DNA of 14,365 nucleotides from Suttonella ornithocola (lineage in GTDB: Bacteria; Pseudomonadota; Gammaproteobacteria; Cardiobacteriales; Cardiobacteriaceae), in the NCBI RefSeq assembly GCF_001889065.1, contig NZ_LWHB01000038.1, positions 25-14,389 of the forward strand, written 5' to 3'. Shown piece after piece: positions 7,043 through 13,511 of the stretch. Under the pieces are notes generated by a model. That model searched no databases and was not told the DNA's origin. It saw only the letters and a program-made list of their open reading frames with translations. Positions within the stretch are counted from its first letter, which is position 1; each line of letters starts with the position of its first letter. Position numbers and translations under genes: made by a program.

Positions 7043-7062
7043 AGGCGGGGTCGCCCCCGCCT
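7043..7062 (-). terminator. Terminator-like hairpin inside the operon, between ulaB and ulaD
   Basis: On the operon strand, AGGCGGGG, a 4-nt loop and CCCCGCCT form a perfect 8-bp GC-rich stem followed at once by TTTT. That is the form of an intrinsic terminator. It begins 9 bp after the ulaB stop codon and ends 22 bp before the ulaD start. Because ulaD, ulaE, ulaF and tal continue in the same direction, partial termination or mRNA end protection is the likely role. Confidence 0.75.
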
Positions 7063-7071
7063 AAAGAATGA

Positions 7072-7359
7072 TTAAACTAATCCAGCTTCTTGAATGCGGG
7101 TTTTGGCTTCGTCCACAGAAAGGATGTTTTTCATTCCAATGACGGTAACGCCTGCCGCTGCCGCGTCTTTAAACATATCGACGAAGTTTGCCGAGCAAAA
7201 GACAACATCGAACTGTTTAGCGGTGGATTTGCCTTCAGAGATAGAGCAGTGGTGGATTTTGTCAATTTTAATGTCTAGTTCTTTTAAGGCTTTTTCTACT
7301 TTCATTTTCATCATTAAGCTGGTGCCAGCGCCATTTGCGCAAGATACGAGAACTTTCAT
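7072..7359 (-). CDS. ulaB: PTS ascorbate-specific EIIB component
   Basis: Cytoplasmic phosphocarrier that takes the phosphate from UlaC and gives it to ascorbate bound in UlaA. 95 residues, close to the 101 of E. coli UlaB. The phosphorylatable Cys7 sits in the P-loop MKVLVSCANGAGTSLMM, and the rest (HHCSISEGKST, DVVFCSANFVDMF, VTVIGMKNILS) is a Rossmann-like EIIB-lactose/ascorbate domain. AAAGGAG lies seven bases before the ATG. It is 19 bp downstream of ulaA. In E. coli it also follows ulaA directly. Confidence 0.95.
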   Translation of the reverse strand: MKVLVSCANGAGTSLMMKMKVEKALKELDIKIDKIHHCSISEGKSTAKQFDVVFCSANFVDMFKDAAAAGVTVIGMKNILSVDEAKTRIQEAGLV

Positions 7360-7378
7360 TTTTATCTCCTTTTATGGT

Positions 7379-8860
7379 TTAAGCAGCGTCTTTTGGGAAA
7401 CGACGTTTGTATTCTTCATAATCATCCACAATGAGGAAATAGCCTTCTGGATTAGAGCGGTATTGTAATTGTGGAATGAGGATGAGGATAAAGATAACGA
7501 TACCAAAGCCGATAAAGGCGGTGTAGTGCATGAGCGTGGTAAAGCCCGGCCAGATAACTGCCCAGTCCCACATGCCAAGGTAACCACCGAATTTATCAAG
7601 CCCTGTGAGGTGCGCAATGTAAGCTGAGCCTAATACTTGGCACAATCCCGCAATAAATGGCATGATTAGCGCAGCTTTGTAACCACCGTGACGATTAGAG
7701 AATAGTGCAATGGTGGCGTTATCAAAGAACATCGGGATAAACGCCGCTACAATCACGGTTGGGCTGCCCATTGCTAGTAATAACCCAATGCCTAGGAATT
7801 GTCCGCAAGCGCCAAGCATGAAGCCAAGGGTAATGGCGTTTTGTGAGCCAAAGCCATAAGTCGCTGCGCAGTCAATACCGGGAACGGCACCGGGTAACCA
7901 TTTGCTGGAAATTCCATGGAAAGATTCGGTTAACTCTGCTACGAAGGTGCGAACCCCGAGTTGTAGGATAGCGAGGTAAGTCGCGAATTTCATTGCCATG
8001 GTCATGATAAAGAAAAAGAAGGTTTCTTCTGGTTTCATGAATTTATTTTCAATGAGGTAGTCTTTGCCAAGAATAGTCATGATGATGCCAAAGAATAAAG
8101 TCATCAAAATAGTGGTAGCAACCATGTTTTCATTAAAGATAGACATGAAGCCGGGAAGTTTTATATCTTCAATGCGTTTGCTTTCGGTTTCTGTTTCGCT
8201 TTTTTTTCGACCAAAAATGATTTGTGACAGTTTTGAGAAAATAGCAATCGCAAACATTTGTTGGTGTCCAACAGCAAAGCCAGCACCATCTGTTAAGCGT
8301 TGAGCTGGCGCTACAGTCAAGTTAGAACCAACCGACCAATAGAGTCCTAGTGCTAATGCCATCATCACCAGCAAAGTGCCATCGCCTAATTCTGGGAAAC
8401 AAAAAAGTAATAACCAAAAGGCGGTAGCGGATTGCTGCATTTGAACGTGTCCAGTGGTGAATACAGCGCGAAGTTTGGTGTATTTTTGGAAGCGAACTAA
8501 GACAATATTAAAAATAAAGGCAATCAGCAAAAGCACCATAACTTGAGAAAATGAGCGCCCCATTCCCTCCATTGCGCGGGTTACTGCCTCTTGCCCGAAG
8601 TATGGGTCAATCACAGTAACTGACATATTAAATTGGTCTTTGAGTCCTAATAATACGGGACGGAAACTACTGACTAAGCCGCCAGCACCTGCAATTAAAA
8701 TAAAATAGCCGACAGAGGCTTTTACAAAGCCTGATAAACATTCATACCAAGGCTTTCTTAACAGTAGATAGCCAATAAATACGATTAAACCAATGAAAAA
8801 TGCTGGCTGTTTTAGGAAGTTATTGACAAAAAACTCCCAAGGGACTAATAACATCTCCAT
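7379..8860 (-). CDS. ulaA: PTS ascorbate-specific EIIC permease
   Basis: Inner-membrane permease that binds L-ascorbate outside and presents it to UlaB for phosphorylation. 493 residues, somewhat longer than E. coli UlaA (465). It has about ten or eleven hydrophobic segments, starting with AFFIGLIVFIGYLLL (20-34) and SVGYFILIAGAGGLVSSF. Conserved UlaA blocks include RPVLLGL, VFTTGHVQMQQSATAFW (His138), CFPELGDGTLL, GAGFAVGHQQMFAIA (His199) and IDCAATYGFGSQNA. The two His blocks correspond to ascorbate-binding regions in the E. coli structure. A hydrophilic loop, KKSETETESKRIEDIK, lies at about 219-234. AGAGGAG lies upstream of the ATG. It is 20 bp after ulaC, so gene order is C-A-B rather than the E. 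coli A-B-C. Confidence 0.97.
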   Translation of the reverse strand: MEMLLVPWEFFVNNFLKQPAFFIGLIVFIGYLLLRKPWYECLSGFVKASVGYFILIAGAGGLVSSFRPVLLGLKDQFNMSVTVIDPYFGQEAVTRAMEGMGRSFSQVMVLLLIAFIFNIVLVRFQKYTKLRAVFTTGHVQMQQSATAFWLLLFCFPELGDGTLLVMMALALGLYWSVGSNLTVAPAQRLTDGAGFAVGHQQMFAIAIFSKLSQIIFGRKKSETETESKRIEDIKLPGFMSIFNENMVATTILMTLFFGIIMTILGKDYLIENKFMKPEETFFFFIMTMAMKFATYLAILQLGVRTFVAELTESFHGISSKWLPGAVPGIDCAATYGFGSQNAITLGFMLGACGQFLGIGLLLAMGSPTVIVAAFIPMFFDNATIALFSNRHGGYKAALIMPFIAGLCQVLGSAYIAHLTGLDKFGGYLGMWDWAVIWPGFTTLMHYTAFIGFGIVIFILILIPQLQYRSNPEGYFLIVDDYEEYKRRFPKDAA

Positions 8861-8880
8861 TAATTTTCTCCTCTTCTAAT

Positions 8881-9336
8881 TTAAATATGATATTTACGGC
8901 AAAGTTCACGTAAATCTTTTTCTGTTTCAGCGATAAGTAAATCTTCAATGAGCGCTTCGTTATCAAGCATCATTGCTAAAGCAGAAATATTTTTCAAATG
9001 TTGCTCATGATTTTGTGTGGCAATGGTAAAAAATAATCGCGCATCTTTTTCGCGATCATCAGGATCAAAAGCAACGATTTCTTGGGTTTTCATGAAAGAA
9101 ATAGCGGTTCCGTGAACCCCTTCGGCATTTTCTTGAGAATGTGGCATCGCAATCATTGGTGCAATCACAATATAAGGACCATACTTGTTAATACAATCAA
9201 TAATTTGTTGAGAATAAGTATTGTCCACTGTGCCGTCAGCTTCCAATGGTTGGCAAGAGGCACGAATTGCCTCTTGCCATGTTGCGAAGCTATCAGCAAA
9301 AAGAAAGTGCTTTTTATCAAGCATTTCGCTAAGCAT
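8881..9336 (-). CDS. ulaC: PTS ascorbate-specific EIIA component
   Basis: Cytoplasmic phosphocarrier that accepts phosphate from HPr and passes it to UlaB. The 151-residue protein is a PTS EIIA type-2 (mannitol/fructose-like) domain. The active-site His is His66 in APMIAMPHSQENAEGVHG. Further family features are SFATWQEAIRASCQPL near the start, KYGPYIVIAP and the end ALAMMLDNEALIEDLL. The frame stays open to a GTG at 9348, but the ATG at 9336 is preferred because GAGGTG lies a few bases before it. That gives an N-terminus MLSEMLDKKHF of normal length. It starts 8 bp after the ulaG stop, showing co-transcription with ulaG, unlike E. coli where ulaG is a separate unit. Confidence 0.95.
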   Translation of the reverse strand: MLSEMLDKKHFLFADSFATWQEAIRASCQPLEADGTVDNTYSQQIIDCINKYGPYIVIAPMIAMPHSQENAEGVHGTAISFMKTQEIVAFDPDDREKDARLFFTIATQNHEQHLKNISALAMMLDNEALIEDLLIAETEKDLRELCRKYHI

Positions 9337-9344
9337 GGCACACC

Positions 9345-10403
9345 TCACAAAATAGAGCGGAATGGAACATTAGGTTCTTCAGTGAAGCAGTCTTCAAAGC
9401 CACGACGATAATGATATTGGAACAGATGCTTATCGCGTGGATAGACGTATTTACCGCCAACATCCCAAATAAACGGATGAAATTTGTATTGCAGAACATC
9501 TTTTTTATACTTCCATAAATACATGATTTCATAAGGATCGGCTTTGAAGTTTGTCCATACATCATAATGTAGTGGAATTACTACTTCACAGCCCAAACAT
9601 TCCGCCATTCTCAGAATATCAATCGAAGTCATCTTATCTTGGTTACCGATAGGATTTTCACCATAAGAACCAAAAGCGACATCAATTTTGTGGTCTTTGC
9701 CATGTTTTGCATAATAAATAGAATAGTGAGAGTCTCCGCTGTGATAAATATTACCGCCCGGTGTTTTGAACAGATAATTCACCGCTTTTTCATCCATATT
9801 AGTCGGACAAACCCCGCGCACATCTTCTTCTACTGTTACTAAGCAAGTGCGGTCAAAGCTGTCTAAGACCACGATTTCGATATCTTTAATCTTAATCACA
9901 TCACCGGGTTTCACCACGCGACAACGGCTTTCCGGCACACCATAGCTCAACCATTTATTGACAGATTCTTGCGGACCAATAAACGGCACATCATCGGCGC
10001 AATTTTTCAATACCGCAGCCGCAAAGAATGGGTCAATATGATCATTGTGATAATGCGTTGATAACACCGCATCCACAGCCGTTACCGCAAATGGATCATA
10101 AACAATTGGCGCTGCACGTAAATTTGGTTGCAAGGCTTTCCCGCCGGTCATGTTGCGCATTTGGTGGAATTTTGCCATTTCTTTGACTTTTTTGGTGCGT
10201 TTACCATTACCGAACCATAGGTCTAAAGCAATATTGGTATTATTTTCGGTTTTAAACCACATCCCCGTACAGCCAATCCACCACATTGCAATATTACCCG
10301 GCTCAACGACTTCTTCATCAATTTCTTCATTTAGCCAAGTTCCCCATTCTGGGAACGCACCTAATATCCATTTTTCTCGGGTAATCTCATCTACTTTACT
10401 CAT
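9345..10403 (-). CDS. ulaG: L-ascorbate-6-phosphate lactonase
   Basis: Hydrolyses the lactone of L-ascorbate-6-P to 3-keto-L-gulonate-6-P, the first cytoplasmic step after PTS uptake. Metallo-beta-lactamase fold, 352 residues from the ATG at 10403 (E. coli UlaG has 354). This start has CAGGAGA seven bases upstream; the longer frame to 10439 has none. The metal-binding THYHNDHID gives His117, His119, Asp121 and His122, with Asp224 (YHSGDSHYS) and His279 (VIPLHYDVW) further on. UlaG-specific blocks are AMWWIGCTGMWFK, LDLWFGNGKRTKKV, HQMRNMTGGKALQPN and FGSYGENPIG. It is the first gene of the operon and faces ulaR. Confidence 0.97.
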   Translation of the reverse strand: MSKVDEITREKWILGAFPEWGTWLNEEIDEEVVEPGNIAMWWIGCTGMWFKTENNTNIALDLWFGNGKRTKKVKEMAKFHQMRNMTGGKALQPNLRAAPIVYDPFAVTAVDAVLSTHYHNDHIDPFFAAAVLKNCADDVPFIGPQESVNKWLSYGVPESRCRVVKPGDVIKIKDIEIVVLDSFDRTCLVTVEEDVRGVCPTNMDEKAVNYLFKTPGGNIYHSGDSHYSIYYAKHGKDHKIDVAFGSYGENPIGNQDKMTSIDILRMAECLGCEVVIPLHYDVWTNFKADPYEIMYLWKYKKDVLQYKFHPFIWDVGGKYVYPRDKHLFQYHYRRGFEDCFTEEPNVPFRSIL

Positions 10404-10446
10404 GGCAATCTCCTGATGAACGTTTTTTGCTAATTTCAAACATTTC

Positions 10447-10470
10447 TGTTCGACAAAGAATATTTTATTT
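10447..10470. promoter_or_regulatory. Candidate UlaR operator O1, over the ulaG promoter
   Basis: TGTTCGA, a 4-base spacer, GAAT, one base, TTTTATTT. The same three blocks in the same order and orientation recur at 10544-10566 (19 matching bases). TGTTCG is the kind of half-site bound by DeoR-family repressors such as GlpR. It covers the ulaG -10 box (10462-10467) and the expected start point, the right place for a repressor. The assignment to UlaR is inferred from position. Confidence 0.6.
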
Positions 10471-10490
10471 CAATAATTTTGAGCAAACAA
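10462..10490 (-). promoter_or_regulatory. ula operon promoter (upstream of ulaG)
   Basis: Read on the minus strand: -35 TTGTTT (10490-10485), 17-bp spacer, -10 TAAAAT (10467-10462). Transcription should begin near 10455, leaving about 50 nt before the ulaG ATG. Candidate operator O1 overlaps the -10 and start. Confidence 0.65.
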
Positions 10491-10543
10491 GAGAGTTTTT
10501 GTTATTTTTTGAATAAAAACTGCCGTATTATTTAAATAAAGTA

Positions 10544-10566
10544 TGTTCGATTTGAATGTTTTATTT
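10544..10566. promoter_or_regulatory. Candidate UlaR operator O2, upstream of ulaR
   Basis: TGTTCGA, TTT, GAAT, G, TTTTATTT: the near-copy of O1, 97 bp away in the same orientation. Its right part (10561-10566) is the -35 position for the ulaR extended -10 at 10581-10589, so binding here could give autorepression. The roughly nine-turn spacing to O1 could allow looping. Confidence 0.55.
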
Positions 10567-10580
10567 TCAGTCTTGTTATT

Positions 10581-10589
10581 TGCTACACT
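10581..10589 (+). promoter_or_regulatory. Candidate extended -10 promoter for ulaR
   Basis: TGCTACACT has the extended -10 form TGnTAnnnT; the -35 position (TTATTT) is poor, as is usual for this class. The start would be near 10596, giving a leader of about 25 nt before the ATG at 10621 that lacks a clear Shine-Dalgarno sequence. Confidence 0.4.
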
Positions 10590-10620
10590 AAGGCTATTCA
10601 TTCATTTTCTCTATCTCTTT

Positions 10621-11379
10621 ATGGAAACTCAGTTTACTTTTCGACAAAAACAAATTATTGATCTCATTAAAATAGAAAAGCGCATCCGTGCTAAAGTATT
10701 AGCTGAGCAGTTCTTTGTTTCTGAACTTACTATTCGTCGGGATTTAGACATTTTGCAGGATGCTGGACTTATTCGGCGTTTTCATGGTGGGGCAGAATAC
10801 CTCCCACCAAATGAGCAAGAAATAAATAAGGAAATTAACCAACGCAAATTGGCTATTGCTAAAGCGGCAGCCAATGCTGTGCAAGATAGCGAAACACTTT
10901 TTGTTAATTCTTCTTCTACGGCGTTATTAACATTAGCGCAAATTAAATATAAACACCTGACTGTTATCACAAACAATTGCAAGGCGTTATCATTAGAAGT
11001 GGATGCTAGGGTAAAATTGGTTCTATGTGGAGGAGATATTAGCTTTCCAAAAGAAGCACTTACCGGCGAGTTTGCTCTAAGTAGCTTAAATATGGTGACA
11101 GCTTCAAAAGCGATTATGGGAGTGAGTGGTCTTAGTTTAGAAACAGGAATGACAACAGCAACCCTAGCGGAAATTGCTGTAAATGAAAAAATGCTCGCTC
11201 GTACTTCTGGGGAACGTATTATTGTTGCCGAAAGTTATAAACTAGGGCATAACAGTACTTTTGTTAGCGGGAGAATCAGTGACTTTGACACGCTATACAC
11301 CGACTCTGATGCTGATAAGAATTTTATTCAGCAATTACGTGAGCAAGGGATAAATGTTGTGTTAGTCCCTTACTCTTAA
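10621..11379 (+). CDS. ulaR: DeoR-family repressor of the ascorbate (ula) operon
   Basis: A 252-residue transcription factor, the size of E. coli UlaR (251). The N-terminal winged helix-turn-helix lies at about 8-57 (KQIIDLIKIEKRIRAKVLAEQF, then SELTIRRDLDILQDAGLIRRFHGGAE). The C-terminal DeoRC sugar-phosphate sensor shows KLAIAKAAANAV, LFVNSSSTALL, VITNN, LVLCGGDI, MGVSGLSLETGMTT and SGRISDFDTLYTD. The known UlaR effector is L-ascorbate-6-P; here this is inferred. The frame extends to 10543, but the upstream part would add a hydrophobic stretch (VLFSVLLFATLRL) unlike the family, so the ATG at 10621 is preferred although no good ribosome-binding site precedes it. It is divergent from ulaG, which with the shared operators supports the name. 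Another DeoR member remains possible. Confidence 0.85.
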   Translation: METQFTFRQKQIIDLIKIEKRIRAKVLAEQFFVSELTIRRDLDILQDAGLIRRFHGGAEYLPPNEQEINKEINQRKLAIAKAAANAVQDSETLFVNSSSTALLTLAQIKYKHLTVITNNCKALSLEVDARVKLVLCGGDISFPKEALTGEFALSSLNMVTASKAIMGVSGLSLETGMTTATLAEIAVNEKMLARTSGERIIVAESYKLGHNSTFVSGRISDFDTLYTDSDADKNFIQQLREQGINVVLVPYS

Positions 11380-11389
11380 TTTTTAGATC

Positions 11390-11815
11390 TTAATTGAGAA
11401 AATGCGCTTTTAATTGCCAGTGGCTTTCATCTTCAGAGGTTAGCCAAAAAACCTCGCTGTAATTAACTGCGATATATCCATTGGTTTCTAATAGTCCACC
11501 GACGATTTGCCCAATCCAAGGTAAATGCCCGACGATGATGGCGCTGTCATCCGTGATACTATTCAATGTCTTTTCAACAACAGAAAAAGCGCCATCAGGA
11601 TTGAGTCCTGCAAGCGCTATGGGCGTATCGTAGTATTGCGCTGTTTGCTGTCCTCGTAGCGCTTCAGAGCAATAAATAGGAAAGGTTATCTCTTGTTTTT
11701 GTAACCAATTTGCTGAGGCATGGGCTTGTTGATGTCCAAGTTTGGTTAAGGCGCGGGATAAGTCATCCATTCCCCAGTCTGCTTGCGCATGGCGCCAAAA
11801 AATTCGGTTTTTCAT
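11390..11815 (-). CDS. sixA: SixA-like phosphohistidine phosphatase (histidine phosphatase family)
   Basis: A 141-residue protein of the phosphoglycerate mutase/histidine phosphatase superfamily. SixA removes phosphate from phosphohistidine, in E. coli on ArcB and on the PTSNtr protein NPr. The N-terminal RH motif is IFWRHAQADWG (His9), with Arg-rich phosphate contact SEALRGQQTAQYY and the second catalytic His in IIVGHLPWIGQIV. The DLSRALTKLGHQQA block is typical of SixA. AAGGAA lies upstream of the ATG. It is convergent with ulaR (10 bp between stops) and divergent from rluA (22 bp between starts). The length is a little below E. coli SixA (161). A more general short histidine phosphatase is possible. 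Confidence 0.8.
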   Translation of the reverse strand: MKNRIFWRHAQADWGMDDLSRALTKLGHQQAHASANWLQKQEITFPIYCSEALRGQQTAQYYDTPIALAGLNPDGAFSVVEKTLNSITDDSAIIVGHLPWIGQIVGGLLETNGYIAVNYSEVFWLTSEDESHWQLKAHFLN

Positions 11816-11837
11816 CTTTTTTCCTTACAATAGTGGA

Positions 11838-12449
11838 ATGAATATTGTATTTGAAAATGGCGACATCATTGTCGTAGATAAGCCTGCTGGGCTGTTATCG
11901 GTTCCCGGACGCGGAGAAGATAAGCAAGACAGTGTCGAAACTCGGATTAAAAACGTATATCCGGGAGCGGTTGCCGTGCATCGTTTGGATATGGCAACCA
12001 GTGGCATTATGCTTTTGGCAAAACATAAAGCTGCTGAACGACACTATAAATCGTGTTTTGAAAAGCGGCAAACAGAAAAACATTATTATGCAATTGTTCA
12101 TGGGCAACCTTATCCCGCTAGCGGAGAAATTCATTTACCGCTGCGCTGTGATTGGGAAAATCGCCCTCGTCAAATGGTTTGTTTTACCCATGGCAAGCCA
12201 GCACAAACGCTTTATCAAACGATTGAAACTACTCAACAGCGAACTCGCCTAAAATTGATCCCAATTACAGGAAGAAGTCATCAATTACGCGTCCATTTAG
12301 CTGAAATAGGGCATCCAATTATTGGCGATAATTTATATGCTTATGAGGCTGACTATGATGAACCTCGTTTGCTTTTACATGCGCATTTTTTACAGTTGCC
12401 TAATTTGCAAGGCGAGCGGATGCAATTTATTAGTCCTGTTCCATTTTAA
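11838..12449 (+). CDS. rluA: Dual-specificity rRNA/tRNA pseudouridine synthase RluA
   Basis: Isomerises uridine to pseudouridine; E. coli RluA acts on 23S rRNA U746 and tRNA U32. 203 residues from the ATG at 11838, slightly shorter at the N-terminus than E. coli RluA (219). An in-frame extension to 11742 runs through sixA and is rejected because the family start MNIVFENGDIIVVDKPAGLLSVPGR fits 11838. The catalytic Asp51 is in VHRLDMATSG. RluA-specific blocks are LRCDWENRPRQMVCF, GKPAQTLY, ITGRSHQLRVHLAEIGHPIIGD and RLLLHAHFLQLP. Upstream TACAAT (11826-11831) would place the transcript start at or next to the ATG, so it may be leaderless or driven from inside sixA. argF follows after 60 bp with its own promoter. 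Confidence 0.93.
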   Translation: MNIVFENGDIIVVDKPAGLLSVPGRGEDKQDSVETRIKNVYPGAVAVHRLDMATSGIMLLAKHKAAERHYKSCFEKRQTEKHYYAIVHGQPYPASGEIHLPLRCDWENRPRQMVCFTHGKPAQTLYQTIETTQQRTRLKLIPITGRSHQLRVHLAEIGHPIIGDNLYAYEADYDEPRLLLHAHFLQLPNLQGERMQFISPVPF

Positions 12450-12457
12450 TCCCAATT

Positions 12458-12486
12458 TTGACAAGCCTAAAGCCTTAAAAGATAAT
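12458..12486 (+). promoter_or_regulatory. Strong sigma70 promoter for argF
   Basis: Perfect -35 TTGACA (12458-12463), 17-bp spacer, -10 GATAAT (12481-12486). The start falls near 12493, about 17 nt before the argF ATG, with GGGAG (12499-12503) as ribosome-binding site. No ARG box of the TNTGAAT-ATTCANA type is visible over it. Confidence 0.8.
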
Positions 12487-12509
12487 TTCCTTTTCTTCGG
12501 GAGATATGA

Positions 12510-13511
12510 ATGCAACACTGGTATAAACAATCTTTACTTCGGCTATCTGATCATCCGCGAGAGGCGGTTATTGAGTTATTAACGCTTGCTAGCCGATTAA
12601 AGCAAGCGAAAAAAAACGATATGGAACGCCCTTATTTGTTGGGCAAAAATATTGCGCTAATTTTTGAAAAAACCAGTACGAGAACACGTTGTGCCTTTGA
12701 AGTAGCTGCTGCTGACCAAGGCGCTCATACGACTTATATTGCGCCGGGCAACTCTCAGCTTGGTGAAAAAGAAAGTGTGGCAGATACTGCGCGCGTCTTA
12801 GGACGGATGTATGATGCGATTGAATATCGCGGTTTTGCGCAAGAAACGGTGGAAGCACTTGCTAAGTATGCCGGTGTTCCCGTCTATAATGGTTTGACAG
12901 ATTTAGCACATCCCACACAAATGCTTGCCGATTTACTTACCATGCAAGAGTATAGCAACAAGCCGCTCAATGAAATTGCCTTTGCTTATCTTGGCGATGC
13001 TCGGTTTAATATGGGTAATAGTTTATTATTAGCAGGTGCTTTAATGGGCATGGATGTGCGTATTGCTGCGCCACATGCCTATCAACCAGAGCGTAAAATT
13101 ATTGAGCAGGCACAAGCGCTTGCAAAAAAAAGTGGTGCACGCTTGATGTTAACCTCTGATCCGGTTGAAGCGGTTAGGGATTGTGATTTTGTCCATACCG
13201 ATATTTGGGTGTCTATGGGTGAAGCAAAAGAGGTTTGGGAAGAGCGTATTGCGGCTTTATTGCCTTATCGGGTTACAACAGAACTAATGACATATGCGAT
13301 ACGCAATGCTAAATTTATGCATTGTTTGCCCGCATATCACGATCGTAGCACGCCTGTTGGCGAGACTTTCTTTAAAAAGCATAAATTAGCTGGCATTGAA
13401 GTTTCACATAATGTATTTGAAAGTGAAGCTTCGATTGTCTTTGATCAAGCAGAAAATCGTTTGCATACAATTAAAGCGTTAATGGTGGCAACTTTAAGTG
13501 ACCAAGTGTGA
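12510..13511 (+). CDS. argF: Ornithine carbamoyltransferase
   Basis: Joins carbamoyl phosphate and ornithine to make citrulline in arginine synthesis, or runs backwards as ArcB in arginine deiminase catabolism. 333 residues, the usual length. Carbamoyl-phosphate-binding STRTR (56-60) and HPTQ (134-137), ornithine-binding DIWVSMGE (231-238) and the catalytic HCLPA (271-275) are intact. Other signatures are YIAPGNSQLGEKESVADTAR and FNMGNSLL. The start has GGGAG six bases upstream. No arcA or arcC is adjacent and no ARG box is seen, so anabolic and catabolic roles cannot be separated from this window. Its GTG TGA end overlaps the next gene's GTG start by 4 bp, indicating coupled translation. Confidence 0.96.
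   Translation: MQHWYKQSLLRLSDHPREAVIELLTLASRLKQAKKNDMERPYLLGKNIALIFEKTSTRTRCAFEVAAADQGAHTTYIAPGNSQLGEKESVADTARVLGRMYDAIEYRGFAQETVEALAKYAGVPVYNGLTDLAHPTQMLADLLTMQEYSNKPLNEIAFAYLGDARFNMGNSLLLAGALMGMDVRIAAPHAYQPERKIIEQAQALAKKSGARLMLTSDPVEAVRDCDFVHTDIWVSMGEAKEVWEERIAALLPYRVTTELMTYAIRNAKFMHCLPAYHDRSTPVGETFFKKHKLAGIEVSHNVFESEASIVFDQAENRLHTIKALMVATLSDQV

Noticed and set aside
10543..10620. Upstream extension of ulaR with a hydrophobic stretch, suggesting a membrane-anchored regulator
   Set aside because: The extension overlaps the candidate operator and promoter, has no ribosome-binding site and is absent from the DeoR family; the hydrophobic run is what AT-rich noncoding DNA often encodes.
11345..11371. 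AAGGGA/TCCCTT stem at the end of ulaR followed by TTAATTTTT
   Set aside because: Six-bp stem with a 15-nt loop inside the coding region; too weak to call a terminator between the convergent ulaR and sixA genes.
12322..12582. 86-codon open frame spanning the rluA end and argF start
   Set aside because: Overlaps the well-supported rluA, the argF promoter and argF itself; no motif or ribosome-binding site.
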